Counted from the first letter of the stretch, positions 23,243 through 32,345 are shown. The stretch is 36,076 nt of DNA from CAYONZ01 sp964405465 (GCA_964405465.1 CAYONZ010000034.1:1-36076), one strand, 5' to 3'. A program made the numbers and translations. The notes: generated from the letters alone by a model not told the origin.

Positions 23243-24385
23243 ATGCAAAATGCGAATGAGATTTTTTTCTTGGCAGATGTGGACTCAGAAAAGAAAACAA
23301 ATGATGGTCGGGTTTGTTTTGTGTGGAATTTGTTGCTGATCAGTTTGAGGGAATTGTCTCAGTTTGTTTCGCGATTTTTTTCACAGTTTTTCTCGCATGG
23401 GTTCTCGCAGAGCTCTTCCATGTGTTTCTCATTGCGTTTTTTTCGGCTAATCCACTCCTTGCCAAAACTTTTGTTGACGATGACTGCACCAATGTCGAGC
23501 AGATTGAACTGGTCTCATGTGGTAGGTGTGCTTTTGTTTTTTGGTTCGGCTGTCTCCCACGCGCGACCCTTATCTGCACCTAACTTTCAGACTGATGCAA
23601 TTTACTCTGGCGCCTCCCTTCAAGAGAAAAGTCTATCGCAATTGGTTTCTGAGGTGTTGCCAGGAACAGTTGTGGTGATTTCCGAACAGCACACTTTACT
23701 TGCGCATCATGATAAACAGGTACTTTTACTCGAAGAGTTGAAACGACAAAATCGTCGTGTCAGTGTCGGTCTCGAGTTTCTCTCGTATTCATTTCAGGAC
23801 GAAACTAATCAATACTTGGCGGGTCAGTTGAGCGACACTGATTTTCAAAAACAGGTAGGCTGGGGATCGATTGATTTTAATATGTATAAAAAACAAATTT
23901 TATTTAGTTTGGGATCTCAAGGATATACTCTTGCGATCAACGCTCCTCGCAGTTTAACCAATCGCATCTCCAAAGTAGGCCTTTCGCAATTGACACAAAA
24001 GGAGCGTGATCTTTTGCCGCCGAATTTTCAGTTAGGCAATTCGTTGTACCGCGAACGATTTGTTGAAGTGATGCAAAATCATATTCCAGCTGAGGCACTT
24101 GATCGATATTTTGAGGCACAGAGCACATGGGATGACACCATGGCCTGGGTCGCTAGCGATTTTATTCAATCCCACCCTGATCAGGTTCTGGTTATCTTGG
24201 TTGGCGATTTTCATGCTCAATATGGTGGAGGTTTGCCTGATCGCTTGCGCGCACGTGGAGTCAGCCGACTCAAGGTGATCTCTCAGGTCCAACTGGGAAT
24301 GGGAACTCCGGCAGATGATGAGGCGGAGATGGTTCCGCATTCTCGTTACGGAGTTCGTGCAGATGAAATTTGGGTGTCTAGGTAA
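23243..24385 (+). CDS. ChaN-like (haem-binding uptake, Tiki superfamily) exported protein
   Basis: 380 aa from ATG 23243, which has a good AGAGGGGAAG in front. A normal signal peptide, however, starts only at Met80 (23480; hydrophobic core VVGVLLFFGSAVS, cleavage near SHA at about 106), so the true start may be 23480, which has no visible Shine-Dalgarno. The ChaN domain covers about 125-365: SEQH with a following HH (about 150-160), VGLEFLSY, and the conserved ending LVGDFHAQYGGGLPDRL. ChaN proteins bind haem or metal and some relatives are proteases. Its stop overlaps the next gene (TAATG). A large barrel and a large lipoprotein follow in the same operon. The 80-residue front part is Phe/Ser-rich and may be untranslated. 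Confidence 0.83.
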   Translation: MQNANEIFFLADVDSEKKTNDGRVCFVWNLLLISLRELSQFVSRFFSQFFSHGFSQSSSMCFSLRFFRLIHSLPKLLLTMTAPMSSRLNWSHVVGVLLFFGSAVSHARPLSAPNFQTDAIYSGASLQEKSLSQLVSEVLPGTVVVISEQHTLLAHHDKQVLLLEELKRQNRRVSVGLEFLSYSFQDETNQYLAGQLSDTDFQKQVGWGSIDFNMYKKQILFSLGSQGYTLAINAPRSLTNRISKVGLSQLTQKERDLLPPNFQLGNSLYRERFVEVMQNHIPAEALDRYFEAQSTWDDTMAWVASDFIQSHPDQVLVILVGDFHAQYGGGLPDRLRARGVSRLKVISQVQLGMGTPADDEAEMVPHSRYGVRADEIWVSR

Positions 24386-26082
24386 TGTTTATGAGAGTAA
24401 TGTTAATGAGATTTAAAAATTTGAAAATTCGAAATCTATTGGTGAATCTTTTAACCTTTGCCACTTTCTTAGTGGTGAATTCTCTGTTTTGCGAATTTGC
24501 AAGCGGTGAGCTTGATGTCCAGGATACTCCAAAAATAGAATCTTCCACGGCCGCTGTTACAACCACAGAGCTTGGCCCGTTGCCCTCTCGTCAAACCTCA
24601 GAAACGGCATCAACGCCAGAGCAAAGAGCACCGCAAGCAAAAGAAGTCGGCCCCATCGAAGGCTCTTCCCAAGAGTTGGCTGCAGGGCTTACCCAAGGTC
24701 CGTTGGATGATCGAAATGGCTTTGAACTCTGGCTTTCACATGAAGGCTATTTGACAAGTCGAGAAAATCTAGGCGGTCTCAGTAATAATTATGAAAGACT
24801 GAATGCTCGGGTATGGATGCAAGGAGATGGGCGGGTGACAGGTGGGTTAGATGCCACCGTCAGTGTCGCAGCCAACTCTGATCGCTTGGGTTATTTTTCG
24901 ATACCTGAGGTTTATTTGAAAACTTATTCTTACGCCAATTACAAAGAGACTCGCTCGCAGTGGTTTGTATTTGGTCGGAAGCTTGAGGAGTGGAGTCGAG
25001 TGGACTCCTATTGGAAGCTTGGTGTGACTCAGCCACTTTTTAGTGCGGATCTTTTGCGACCTCAAGAGCAAGGATTTGTTGGTCTCTTTTTGAATCTTGA
25101 GATTGCTCCAAATCTTCAGTTTATGGGGCTGTATTCTCCGGTTTTCATTCCTGAACAGGGGCCGCCGTTTGAAGTGCGAAACAACAAGATTCTTTCGCCA
25201 AGTCCCTGGTTCAGTTCGCCGACCAATTCATTCGTACTGTACAATGGGACTGCAGATATTTTTTACTCGGTGAATACTCCATCGATTATGAGCATCGTGC
25301 GAAAAGAGACCAAGGGTGCCAGGGTGCTTTTAGGCCATTTAGACGACGGCGCCTGGCTTAAAATGAGTTATATGCAAAAGCCCCGTAACCAGCTCCGATT
25401 GCCTTTCGAAGGCCAGCTCAATTTGACAGGAAGTTCGAGTGTCGCACGAGTGGATATTTTTCCAAGGGTTGTGTTTCATCAAACAAAATCTATTGATTTT
25501 GGGTATGATGCGAAAGCTTGGTCTTTTTGGTTTTCATGGCTCAGAGATGAACCTACTTTTGATAAGGTGGATAGTCTTTTGACGGCGCAAACCTTGAGTC
25601 AACAAGAATTATTTAGTCCAGCTTTGCAAACGCATTTCTCGATTGGGGAGAAACAGGATTTGAAAGTGTCGATTGCTTATCTTGAACAAAAGGGTGGGGA
25701 ATGGTCTGAAGTTGGACCGTTGGCGACTGCTGATGGCAATATCTTTACTCCGCCCATGACTTTTTCTCATGCGTGGAAAACCGAGTTGTTTTGGAGTTCG
25801 CGTCCCGCGGATTTAGGTGGCAACAATAAAGCTGCCAGTGCCGCAAATCATGATGGCGTGGCTATGTCGAAGAAATGGACGGCTGCCTTTTCATTTTTGA
25901 AGGACTTAGTGAGCAGTTCACAGTGGGCAAGTGCTGATTTGGCCTGGTTTTTCAATGCGCGCTGGAACACACATTTTGGCTTTGATATTATTTCAAGCGA
26001 TGCAAAGTCCACCGATGCAAATGTGTTGAGTCGTTTTCGAGCAAATGATCGTTATCTTTTGGATGTGCGGTATGTGTTCTAG
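24385..26082 (+). CDS. Outer-membrane beta-barrel protein, unknown function
   Basis: 565 aa. Start ATG 24385 overlaps the ChaN stop by one base; in-frame ATGs at 24391, 24400 and 24406 are also possible. A signal peptide (about 8-42, with LLTFATFLVVNSLF) is followed by a Thr/Glu/Pro-rich linker (45-105) and then about 450 residues of alternating strands. The last residues are LLDVRYVF, with Phe at the C-terminus as for outer-membrane barrels. No family is recognised; size suggests 16-18 strands. The linker in front of the barrel would sit in the periplasm. The next gene, an EF-hand lipoprotein, starts inside its last codons, so ChaN, barrel and lipoprotein are likely made together. Confidence 0.75.
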   Translation: MFMRVMLMRFKNLKIRNLLVNLLTFATFLVVNSLFCEFASGELDVQDTPKIESSTAAVTTTELGPLPSRQTSETASTPEQRAPQAKEVGPIEGSSQELAAGLTQGPLDDRNGFELWLSHEGYLTSRENLGGLSNNYERLNARVWMQGDGRVTGGLDATVSVAANSDRLGYFSIPEVYLKTYSYANYKETRSQWFVFGRKLEEWSRVDSYWKLGVTQPLFSADLLRPQEQGFVGLFLNLEIAPNLQFMGLYSPVFIPEQGPPFEVRNNKILSPSPWFSSPTNSFVLYNGTADIFYSVNTPSIMSIVRKETKGARVLLGHLDDGAWLKMSYMQKPRNQLRLPFEGQLNLTGSSSVARVDIFPRVVFHQTKSIDFGYDAKAWSFWFSWLRDEPTFDKVDSLLTAQTLSQQELFSPALQTHFSIGEKQDLKVSIAYLEQKGGEWSEVGPLATADGNIFTPPMTFSHAWKTELFWSSRPADLGGNNKAASAANHDGVAMSKKWTAAFSFLKDLVSSSQWASADLAWFFNARWNTHFGFDIISSDAKSTDANVLSRFRANDRYLLDVRYVF

Positions 26083-28720
26083 CTCCCTGGTGAACGACGG
26101 CAAATCGAGGGGTCGATCTCTCGTTCACTTCTTGTGGCGCTGGCAATTGCTACTGGTGCTGGTCTTCGGTGTATTAGGGTGTCAACGTTTTTTAGGCGAC
26201 GACAACAAGCCGACCAATCAACTTTGGATTCGTTCTATAGAGGGCCAAGGGGCAGACTGCGTGACCCATTTGGCAGAAAAATTTGAGAGCTACCGCAGTG
26301 GACGTGACGACCGCGCACAAGTAGAAAAGCTATTTGTTTGTCTCCAAAATTCGCTCGAAGTTTTTTCTGATCGAACTCGAGGCGAAGATCGCTATAGCTA
26401 TTCTTTTGACGAGATTCATTATTTTCTCGAGAAGTTTTTTGTGCCTGGTGGAACTCTTGATCGTGGGCAATTGCAGAGTGTGTTTAAGCTCAAAGTTTTA
26501 ATGTTTGGGGGATCGGCAGATCGGGTCACGAGAGCAGAGATGTTGCGAATACGATTGACCCTTGCAGACCTGGCGTCTGCGAGTCACGATTTGGCTCCAG
26601 ATGCCCGAATTCTTTTTGGTGTGAATTCTGAACCAGATGATTCTGCTCAGAATCTGATGGGACTAAATCAGGCAGCTCTGAAATTAGAAGCAGCCATTCG
26701 CAAGTTACAGAAGTGGGGCCTGAAGTTAAACGCTCATTTTTGTGAAGGACCCTGTGAAACAGATCGAACGAATCATCAGTTGTCGGTGGAGCGTTTTAGT
26801 TTTAGTGATCTTGGGCAGGCGCTAACCAATTTGGGTGTGAATGGATTCGATTTTTCTGAACACCGCGATTTTTATCTTTCGGTGAAAAATATTCTTTTTG
26901 GGGATCGGAGTGAGTTTTTTGCCAGTGGCGATATTTCTTCGCTTATGACCTATGGACTTGAGATTTATTCACAAAGGTTGCGATTTCGACTTTTTGCCGA
27001 GAAATCTTTGTTTCGCGATGTTCCCAGCGAAACCTGGCGGGGCGCAATTGACGATATGATGGCGACGCTCGCGCGAGCTGTTGCTCATCATCAGGGACAG
27101 AAAATCACAGTTGCCGAGATTAAAGAATTTATTTATCAGGTTCAGGCTCGCCACTGGTTGCTTTCAGACCTTCCGCAAAAATTAGTTTCGAATTTGACCG
27201 ATGTGATTTTTATCAAAGTCTTAAAGTCGTCTCCTAAAGAGCCAGTTTTGGCGAAGGCTGAACTTAATGATCTCGGAGCCTTACTGATGAGCTGGAATCA
27301 GGGGCAAGCGCTTATTGATCAAATTTTTCTCAGTCGTGAACGCCTTCCGTTTTGGGATTTCTATCAACAACTTGGTTCGAGAGACGATCGCGTGGTCACA
27401 TTGGCAGATGCAAGACAGAGTGCTGTAGATATCAGAAGTGAATTGGGATTTTTATCAACGCGCTTAAAGGTTCATGAGTGGCGAGACGACGGATTGGTTC
27501 GTCTGGTTCCGGCAAGCGATTCCGATGATGCTATATTGGCAGATTTACGATTCTTGAATTTTTCTCGAAGTGTGGCACGATTGATTTTTCGAAGCTATAT
27601 TCATGATGTTGATCGACTCGCAAACGGTGCCGGCATGAAAGAGGCCGAGGCGCAAGAGTTGTACTTTGATGTACGAGATCTTGGCGTCTTTTATGGACAG
27701 ATAGATGAACGGTATCTCGATTCTGGCAGTAAGCGATTCACAGAAGGAAATCTGTTTAGCTCCCTTGCCAATGGGGATGAGTTTCTCTCACTGGCTGAAG
27801 CCATTGAGCTTTTTCAAATGGTGATTTCTGGTGGTCGAATTGCCAACCGTGTTTATGATGAAGCCCTACTCAGTTGCAAGTCGAATACGACTGATATTCA
27901 AGGGCGAAGTGAAATTCTCGCGTCCTGCTTTCGCACGCTTTTTCAAAATCGATTTGCTGTTTGGAATTCGCATGTTCCAGGTATAGTCAATGCTTTGAAA
28001 GCAAAGGGTCGAGATCCAGTTTTTTGGAACGAATTTTTTAAGGCCTGGGAGAGTACAGCTCGGGGTGCTGGCATGACGGATGCGCCGTTTGAAGCATCGG
28101 ATATTTTAACGGGTTTTCCTGTTTTACAGTACGTTGAAAATCTATTTTTGCGTTTTGATCATGATCTTGATGGAACTTTGGATAGCGATGAAATTTGGCA
28201 GGCGTTTCCAGTCATCAAAGAAACGATTCGACGTTTGGGAGATGGCAAGACCGAGAGCGAATTTGTCCAGAAAGCTGTTTATTCATATATTTTGACATTT
28301 GGTGAGCCACCTGCGCCAACGATTGTTGGAAATGGTGGTCTCGCGGCATGGGCGATCGCTCGGCACTTTTACAGTGAGTCTGCCGATAGACTTAAGCTTT
28401 TGCAGGTGATCGGATCGATTGCAGCCTACTCTCGCACCGTCAATAAATCCAAAGTGGCAGATTTTTTTTCGAGTCAGAAGGGTTCCATTGGCGATTTACT
28501 GAGTCGCGCTGATTCGCAGACTCTTAATCTCATGCGGCGACTTTTCTTGTGCCAAGAGAGTGTTCAGGCTGAATTTAATGAGGCCATGAGATCGCAGGTC
28601 AATGAGGTTGTGACTCATCGAGGTCCAAAGGGTGAATTGAGTTCGCAAGAGTTTGAGCGAAATGTAAAACAAGTGATCGTCGCCCACAAGGTGCTATCTC
28701 GGCATTGTGCGAAATTTTAG
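26072..28720 (+). CDS. Large lipoprotein with EF-hand motif, unknown function
   Basis: 882 aa from ATG 26072; ATG 26045 and 26063 are also in frame, and all overlap the barrel gene. The N-terminus carries a basic part, a hydrophobic core QLLLVLVFG and a lipobox VLGC (Cys at about 37), so it should be a lipoprotein. The rest is a mostly helical protein. A canonical EF-hand loop is present at about 696-707 (DHDLDGTLDSDE), with calcium ligands at positions 1, 3, 5 and 12. Other helix-loop-helix stretches resemble degenerate EF-hands, such as SFDEIHYF and GVNGFDFSEHRDF. No enzyme motif is visible. Calcium binding is family knowledge; partnership with the upstream barrel and ChaN protein is inferred from overlap. 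Confidence 0.8.
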   Translation: MCSSSLVNDGKSRGRSLVHFLWRWQLLLVLVFGVLGCQRFLGDDNKPTNQLWIRSIEGQGADCVTHLAEKFESYRSGRDDRAQVEKLFVCLQNSLEVFSDRTRGEDRYSYSFDEIHYFLEKFFVPGGTLDRGQLQSVFKLKVLMFGGSADRVTRAEMLRIRLTLADLASASHDLAPDARILFGVNSEPDDSAQNLMGLNQAALKLEAAIRKLQKWGLKLNAHFCEGPCETDRTNHQLSVERFSFSDLGQALTNLGVNGFDFSEHRDFYLSVKNILFGDRSEFFASGDISSLMTYGLEIYSQRLRFRLFAEKSLFRDVPSETWRGAIDDMMATLARAVAHHQGQKITVAEIKEFIYQVQARHWLLSDLPQKLVSNLTDVIFIKVLKSSPKEPVLAKAELNDLGALLMSWNQGQALIDQIFLSRERLPFWDFYQQLGSRDDRVVTLADARQSAVDIRSELGFLSTRLKVHEWRDDGLVRLVPASDSDDAILADLRFLNFSRSVARLIFRSYIHDVDRLANGAGMKEAEAQELYFDVRDLGVFYGQIDERYLDSGSKRFTEGNLFSSLANGDEFLSLAEAIELFQMVISGGRIANRVYDEALLSCKSNTTDIQGRSEILASCFRTLFQNRFAVWNSHVPGIVNALKAKGRDPVFWNEFFKAWESTARGAGMTDAPFEASDILTGFPVLQYVENLFLRFDHDLDGTLDSDEIWQAFPVIKETIRRLGDGKTESEFVQKAVYSYILTFGEPPAPTIVGNGGLAAWAIARHFYSESADRLKLLQVIGSIAAYSRTVNKSKVADFFSSQKGSIGDLLSRADSQTLNLMRRLFLCQESVQAEFNEAMRSQVNEVVTHRGPKGELSSQEFERNVKQVIVAHKVLSRHCAKF

Positions 28721-28733
28721 GATAAAAATTTCG
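28710..28733 (+). terminator. AT-rich palindrome across the EF-hand gene stop codon
   Basis: CGAAATTTT (28710-28718) and AAAATTTCG (28725-28733) are perfect 9-bp arms around 6 nt, and the arm includes the first base of the TAG stop. No T tract follows. It separates the convergent EF-hand and response regulator genes. Confidence 0.3.
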
Positions 28734-28801
28734 AATGCTCAGCGTTTAGCGTAAAATGTGATGGTTCAAAGTTATGTGGACCTACCGATCACGACAGAAT
28801 T

Positions 28802-29515
28802 TCAAGATGCCTTACGCTCTCCAGATTCAGGTATAAAGCGATAGCCAGTGCCATGCACAGATTTTATATAGTGAGAAAAGGCACCGAGCTTTTTTCGAAG
28901 AGCTGCCACATGGGTGTCGATACTTCGATCTGAAACATGCATGGTTTCACCCCATACAGCGCGAAGGATCTGCTCTCTGCTGAGCACAGCTTCTTTATGG
29001 CGCGCCATAAACGAAAGTAATTTATATTCTCTGGGTGTGAGGTCGAGCTCCTGCTTTTTTCCTTCATGCTCAATGGTGACATTCTGGGTGAGAAAATTGA
29101 TGTGCAGCCCATGAAAGGTCACACTTTCAGCCCGAGTGCGTTTTCGTAGTTTACTATCCACTCTTGCTTTGAGTTCAAGCGGCGGACAAGGTTTGACTAT
29201 GTAATCGTCGGCACCCAGTGAAAATCCGATCACCTTATCGGTGATTTCTTTTTTCGAAGACAAAAATATAATGGGAGTGTCCTTCGTTTTTGATTGAGAG
29301 GCGAGGTGTGTACAAATTTGATACCCATCACCATCTGGAAGCATGATATCGAGAAGAAATAAATCGTAACTGTGACTTGCGATGGCTTTGAATGCGTCAC
29401 TCATATTTGCCGCACGATCAACTTGATAGCCATCTCCAAGAGAGCTCAATATGAGTTCTGCATGTTCATTCATATCTTCGACGACTAAAATTTTGGGAAG
29501 GTTTGTATTTTTCAT
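28802..29515 (-). CDS. OmpR-family response regulator
   Basis: 237 aa. The receiver domain (1-122) has the acidic pair in VVEDMNE, phospho-acceptor Asp56 in LLDIMLPDGDG, a Ser at the usual Thr/Ser site (86-87) and Lys108 in DDYIVKP, so it should be phosphorylated. A winged-helix DNA-binding domain (130-232) shows LTPREYKLL, SREQILRAVWG and RSIDTHVAALRKKLG. No full histidine kinase is adjacent. The divergent gene 29650-30276 encodes a HisKA-type protein and shares the 134-bp promoter region, so it is the obvious candidate partner. Target genes cannot be read from the sequence. Confidence 0.93.
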   Translation of the reverse strand: MKNTNLPKILVVEDMNEHAELILSSLGDGYQVDRAANMSDAFKAIASHSYDLFLLDIMLPDGDGYQICTHLASQSKTKDTPIIFLSSKKEITDKVIGFSLGADDYIVKPCPPLELKARVDSKLRKRTRAESVTFHGLHINFLTQNVTIEHEGKKQELDLTPREYKLLSFMARHKEAVLSREQILRAVWGETMHVSDRSIDTHVAALRKKLGAFSHYIKSVHGTGYRFIPESGERKAS

Positions 29516-29649
29516 ACCCGACTTATCGGATTAAAGTCTGGGGACCTAATAGTGTGAAGAAAAAGGCACAAATACGGAAATCTAGATTGGGATGTCAAGA
29601 TTGGTCCAGAGCTAGCCGATGCTGGAGTGTTGTTTAATGTCTTTTTGGA

Positions 29650-30276
29650 GTGAATTTGAATCAGTTTGAGAAAAAGGTCTATTGGTGTTCGGGCGATTCG
29701 GGTCGTTTCACAGATGACCTCGAAAAGTTTCGCATGCTCCAATCTTTTTGCGGCCATGATCTTCGATCACAAATTGGTGCGGCGACAGGACTATTAGATA
29801 TCATTTCGCAGGAGCCGCAATTTCAAGCCTTGGCTCGACACCCTCACTTTTTAGCTGCGATGAATGCGGCTAATGATAGTTTAAAAAACCTAGATGAAGT
29901 GCTCAATCGGGTTCGCCCAGGATTTAGGGTTGTTTGGGTTGGAGCTGATCTCCCGGAGCCATCGCCAGACATTTTGGCCCGTATGCAAGGTCTCGAGAAG
30001 ACTCTCTGGATCAAGTTTCCCGACCTAGTACAGATGACCAAGTCCTACGGAGATTATCGCCCAGCGATGGTCTTTTTAGGAGATCGATTTGTCGCAGCTT
30101 CGCAGTTGCAGAGTTTTGTCTCTCGCCTCGGTCCGCAGTTGGCTAAGATCTACATTCAACGAACTGAGCCTGTGGACTCAAATGGCCAGACTAATCGTCC
30201 AGTCGAAATCCCAGGAGTGAATTGGATAGATTCACGGCTGTCTTGGGATCTGATTTTGCGTCAGATCGAAAAATAG
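29650..30276 (+). CDS. HisKA (dimerisation/phosphotransfer) protein without kinase domain
   Basis: 208 aa. The H-box FCGHDLRSQIGAATGLLDII (34-53, His36) is that of a histidine kinase HisKA domain, and residues 25-90 form its helical hairpin. The ATP-binding HATPase domain is missing; there are no N, G1 or G2 boxes. Residues 92-208 show hydrophobic strands alternating with helices (RVVWVGAD, PAMVFLGD, KIYIQR, VNWIDS), which resembles a receiver fold with the acceptor Asp replaced by Gly. This is a guess from pattern only. GTG 29650 or, better placed behind GGAG at 5 nt, TTG 29656 is the start. It is divergent from the response regulator. It may pass or remove phosphate, or scaffold it. Confidence 0.7.
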   Translation: MNLNQFEKKVYWCSGDSGRFTDDLEKFRMLQSFCGHDLRSQIGAATGLLDIISQEPQFQALARHPHFLAAMNAANDSLKNLDEVLNRVRPGFRVVWVGADLPEPSPDILARMQGLEKTLWIKFPDLVQMTKSYGDYRPAMVFLGDRFVAASQLQSFVSRLGPQLAKIYIQRTEPVDSNGQTNRPVEIPGVNWIDSRLSWDLILRQIEK

Positions 30277-30282
30277 CATGTG

Positions 30283-30317
30283 TCTCATTTTGGCTCGCAA
30301 TACCCACGGCAATGAGA
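30283..30317. terminator. Inverted repeat between convergent genes
   Basis: TCTCATT (30283-30289) and AATGAGA (30311-30317) are perfect 7-bp arms with a 21-nt loop between the HisKA protein and the esterase gene, which converge here. There is no T tract on either side, so bidirectional termination is only possible. Confidence 0.3.
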
Positions 30318-30333
30318 AAACCGATTTGGCAAA

Positions 30334-31395
30334 TTACTGATGTAGAAAAAAATCGAGCATCATGTCGGAAACATCAGGTCCCTTGTCGTCACTGAATTGA
30401 ACCTTTGAATTGCCTCCACTCCAGGCGTGACCCATTCCTTGTACGACAATATTTTTTATGATGACCTGATTCTGATTTGTGATCACAGTCGTGAGTTCAT
30501 ATGGTCTTAAAGGAGCCTGCGCTGAAATTGTTGATGTCTGTTTGTTTGCCGTAAAACTCTTGTCTGTCTTTCCGTTGTCGAGCAAGTCGTAGGTGGCCAG
30601 AGTTTGCTCCATCAATTGGGTTTGGTTGGCCGAGTTGACGATAAAATCTTGTGATCCAGAGACGACAAACAGAGGTGCCACCTGAGTTTGTCCCGAGCAT
30701 TTGAGTGTGAGTTCTGCCGCTTGCTCGGCAGAGTACTTCGATCCGCTCTTCATCGCTTGGTGTGCTTCCGCCTCGGACTCTGCCGACTTGAAAGCAACTC
30801 CAGAATGGACTGCCACTGCAGAAAAAACATCTGGGTAACAGCTTCCGAGATTGTGTGCCATAGCTCCGCCGGCAGAGATTCCGGCTACGAATATTTTTTT
30901 TGTGTCGATAGGGATTTGAGATTTAATTTTTTCGATTAGTTCGATGATCAGTGCGGCTTCGCCAGTCTGCCTCGCTTGATTCTCTGGCTTGAACCAATTC
31001 CAGCAGCGAAGTGGATTGTCTTTGCTTGATTGCTCTGGATACAAAACCACGAAGCCTAGTTTTTCTGCTTTGAAATTCATGCGAGTGCTCTTGGCAAAAT
31101 CATCGGCAGACTGCATACAGCCATGAAGCATGACGACCAAGGGTGCTGGAGTCGAAGGTTGCTTCAATTGCGAAGGCACATAAAGTGAGTAGTTGCGTTT
31201 AAGGCTTTCTTTTTGAGTTGCTCCAGTGGTCCACTGTTGGCAATTCGGAGCGGTGTCGGCATCGCAGGCGGCGGGAGTTTTGACTCCGAATAAAAACACC
31301 GTCAAGAAAAGTGAAAACAAAAAGACCACAAGAATGTTTGCAGACAGCTTTACTTGTTTGAAAGATTTGATCGTTGAAGTGAAAACAGAATTCAT
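30334..31395 (-). CDS. Secreted PHB depolymerase-type esterase
   Basis: 353 aa. ATG 31395 is chosen because TAGGAG lies 5 nt upstream; the longer frame to 31452 lacks such a site. A signal peptide or anchor (about 20-40, with ILVVFLFSLFLTVFLFG) precedes an alpha/beta hydrolase of the LpqC/PHB depolymerase type. Motifs are MLHGCMQSADDF, the nucleophile GISAGG (Ser174), Asp250 in GSQD, and His323 in GMGHAWSGG. These enzymes cut short polyesters or act as feruloyl and acyl esterases. It is exported, so the substrate is outside the cytoplasm. The gene is alone on its strand, with no polyester synthase nearby. Substrate is not determined. Confidence 0.88.
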   Translation of the reverse strand: MNSVFTSTIKSFKQVKLSANILVVFLFSLFLTVFLFGVKTPAACDADTAPNCQQWTTGATQKESLKRNYSLYVPSQLKQPSTPAPLVVMLHGCMQSADDFAKSTRMNFKAEKLGFVVLYPEQSSKDNPLRCWNWFKPENQARQTGEAALIIELIEKIKSQIPIDTKKIFVAGISAGGAMAHNLGSCYPDVFSAVAVHSGVAFKSAESEAEAHQAMKSGSKYSAEQAAELTLKCSGQTQVAPLFVVSGSQDFIVNSANQTQLMEQTLATYDLLDNGKTDKSFTANKQTSTISAQAPLRPYELTTVITNQNQVIIKNIVVQGMGHAWSGGNSKVQFSDDKGPDVSDMMLDFFLHQ

Positions 31396-31800
31396 TTTGG
31401 CTCCTAATGGATGGACAATGACTGAATAATCAATGCTACAAGTCTTTCTCACACCGAGTGTAAGCGCAGCTCTAAATAAATGATAGTTATTGAGCCGTTG
31501 GCCTACAAGTGGAAATTTCAGCTATATTGTCTTGAATTTTAATCCGGCACAAGAAATTTGCGCTGAGACTCAATCGAGCTCGTATTTTTTTTGCTTTTGT
31601 CCATGGGTTTGACAGCTCTGCATGGTTGAAAATGCTAGTCCAAGTGAATCGACAAAATGCCTGGGCACAAAAAGCAGCTGTCCAGAAATGAGCTGCTACC
31701 AAGGTTTATGGCAAGACAGTGGCCTGCATTTGGCGAGGTGGCGAAGTGAGAGGGGCTTTCCATCCCTGGAAATGCCGAAATAGAAACCCCTCTAATTCTG
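31396..31800. other. Intergenic region of about 400 nt without a gene
   Basis: It holds the upstream region of the esterase gene (with the AGGAG site near 31400) and the downstream region of the minus-strand lipoprotein. The short open frames here have no ribosome binding sites and no recognisable sequence. The only clear structure is the nested inverted repeat at 31749-31793. Confidence 0.5.
31749..31793 (-). terminator. Nested inverted repeat, possible terminator of the lipoprotein gene
   Basis: Outer arms AGAGGGG (31749-31755) and CCCCTCT (31787-31793) enclose a second hairpin with TTTCC and GGAAA arms (31757-31772). It starts 7 nt past the lipoprotein stop, read on the minus strand. No T tract follows. 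Confidence 0.35.
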
Positions 31801-32268
31801 CTATCGTTTGAGAGTCTTTTTGCTTTCTGGAGAAGCGGTAGGAGCTTGTGCCGCAACGGGTTTTTCACATTGGTAGGAAATTTGCCATTCTTTAATGGCT
31901 GTCGTGACCGTGTTCGATTCAGAGTCTTTGCCGCCTTTGTCTCCACCAATCACGGGTATGCCAAATAGACTACCTACTTGGTGTTGTGAGTTGGCGCGGT
32001 CCGATTCACGGGTGGAACCTTTGGTTTCTGAGCCAACGGCAACTTCACCCTCTTCGAGAACCTTGACCATGAATGGAGCACAGTTTGTTTGCATCAGCTG
32101 ATCTGCTCTTTGGCGGTCTTCTGGGCGGTGGACTGGCTTGATTGCTATGATGCCACTGTCTTGCGGTTTTTTCTTTACGTCGCGTGCTTCACCTTGGTAG
32201 GGAACCGTTTGGCACCCTTGAAAGACAGCTAAGGCCAAAATGCTAGCAAAGATGTGTTTTAGACGCAT
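31801..32268 (-). CDS. Small lipoprotein, unknown function
   Basis: 155 aa. AAAGGAG lies 7 nt before the ATG. The signal peptide MRLKHIFASILALAVFQGC ends in a lipobox with Cys19. The mature part is hydrophilic and probably disordered in places, with a Gly/Ser/Asp-rich middle (about 75-115), a Cys pair (one in TNCAPF near 62, one in SYQCEK near 133) that could form a disulfide, and a Lys/Pro/Ala-rich tail. No family is recognised. It is divergent from the TIGR02147 regulator and may share the operator-like repeat in the 143-bp gap. Confidence 0.8.
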   Translation of the reverse strand: MRLKHIFASILALAVFQGCQTVPYQGEARDVKKKPQDSGIIAIKPVHRPEDRQRADQLMQTNCAPFMVKVLEEGEVAVGSETKGSTRESDRANSQHQVGSLFGIPVIGGDKGGKDSESNTVTTAIKEWQISYQCEKPVAAQAPTASPESKKTLKR

Positions 32269-32345
32269 GAGTTGACTCCTTTGAAGTTGTTAAAGTTTTC
32301 TGAATTAAATTGATTCCATAAAAAAAAATCCTTGTACAGGTTCTG

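Noticed and set aside
23148..23583. Short plus-strand frames with hydrophobic stretches before the ChaN-like domain, considered as signs of a frameshift
   Set aside because: T-rich DNA gives hydrophobic codons in several frames; the ChaN frame is open throughout and has its own signal peptide.
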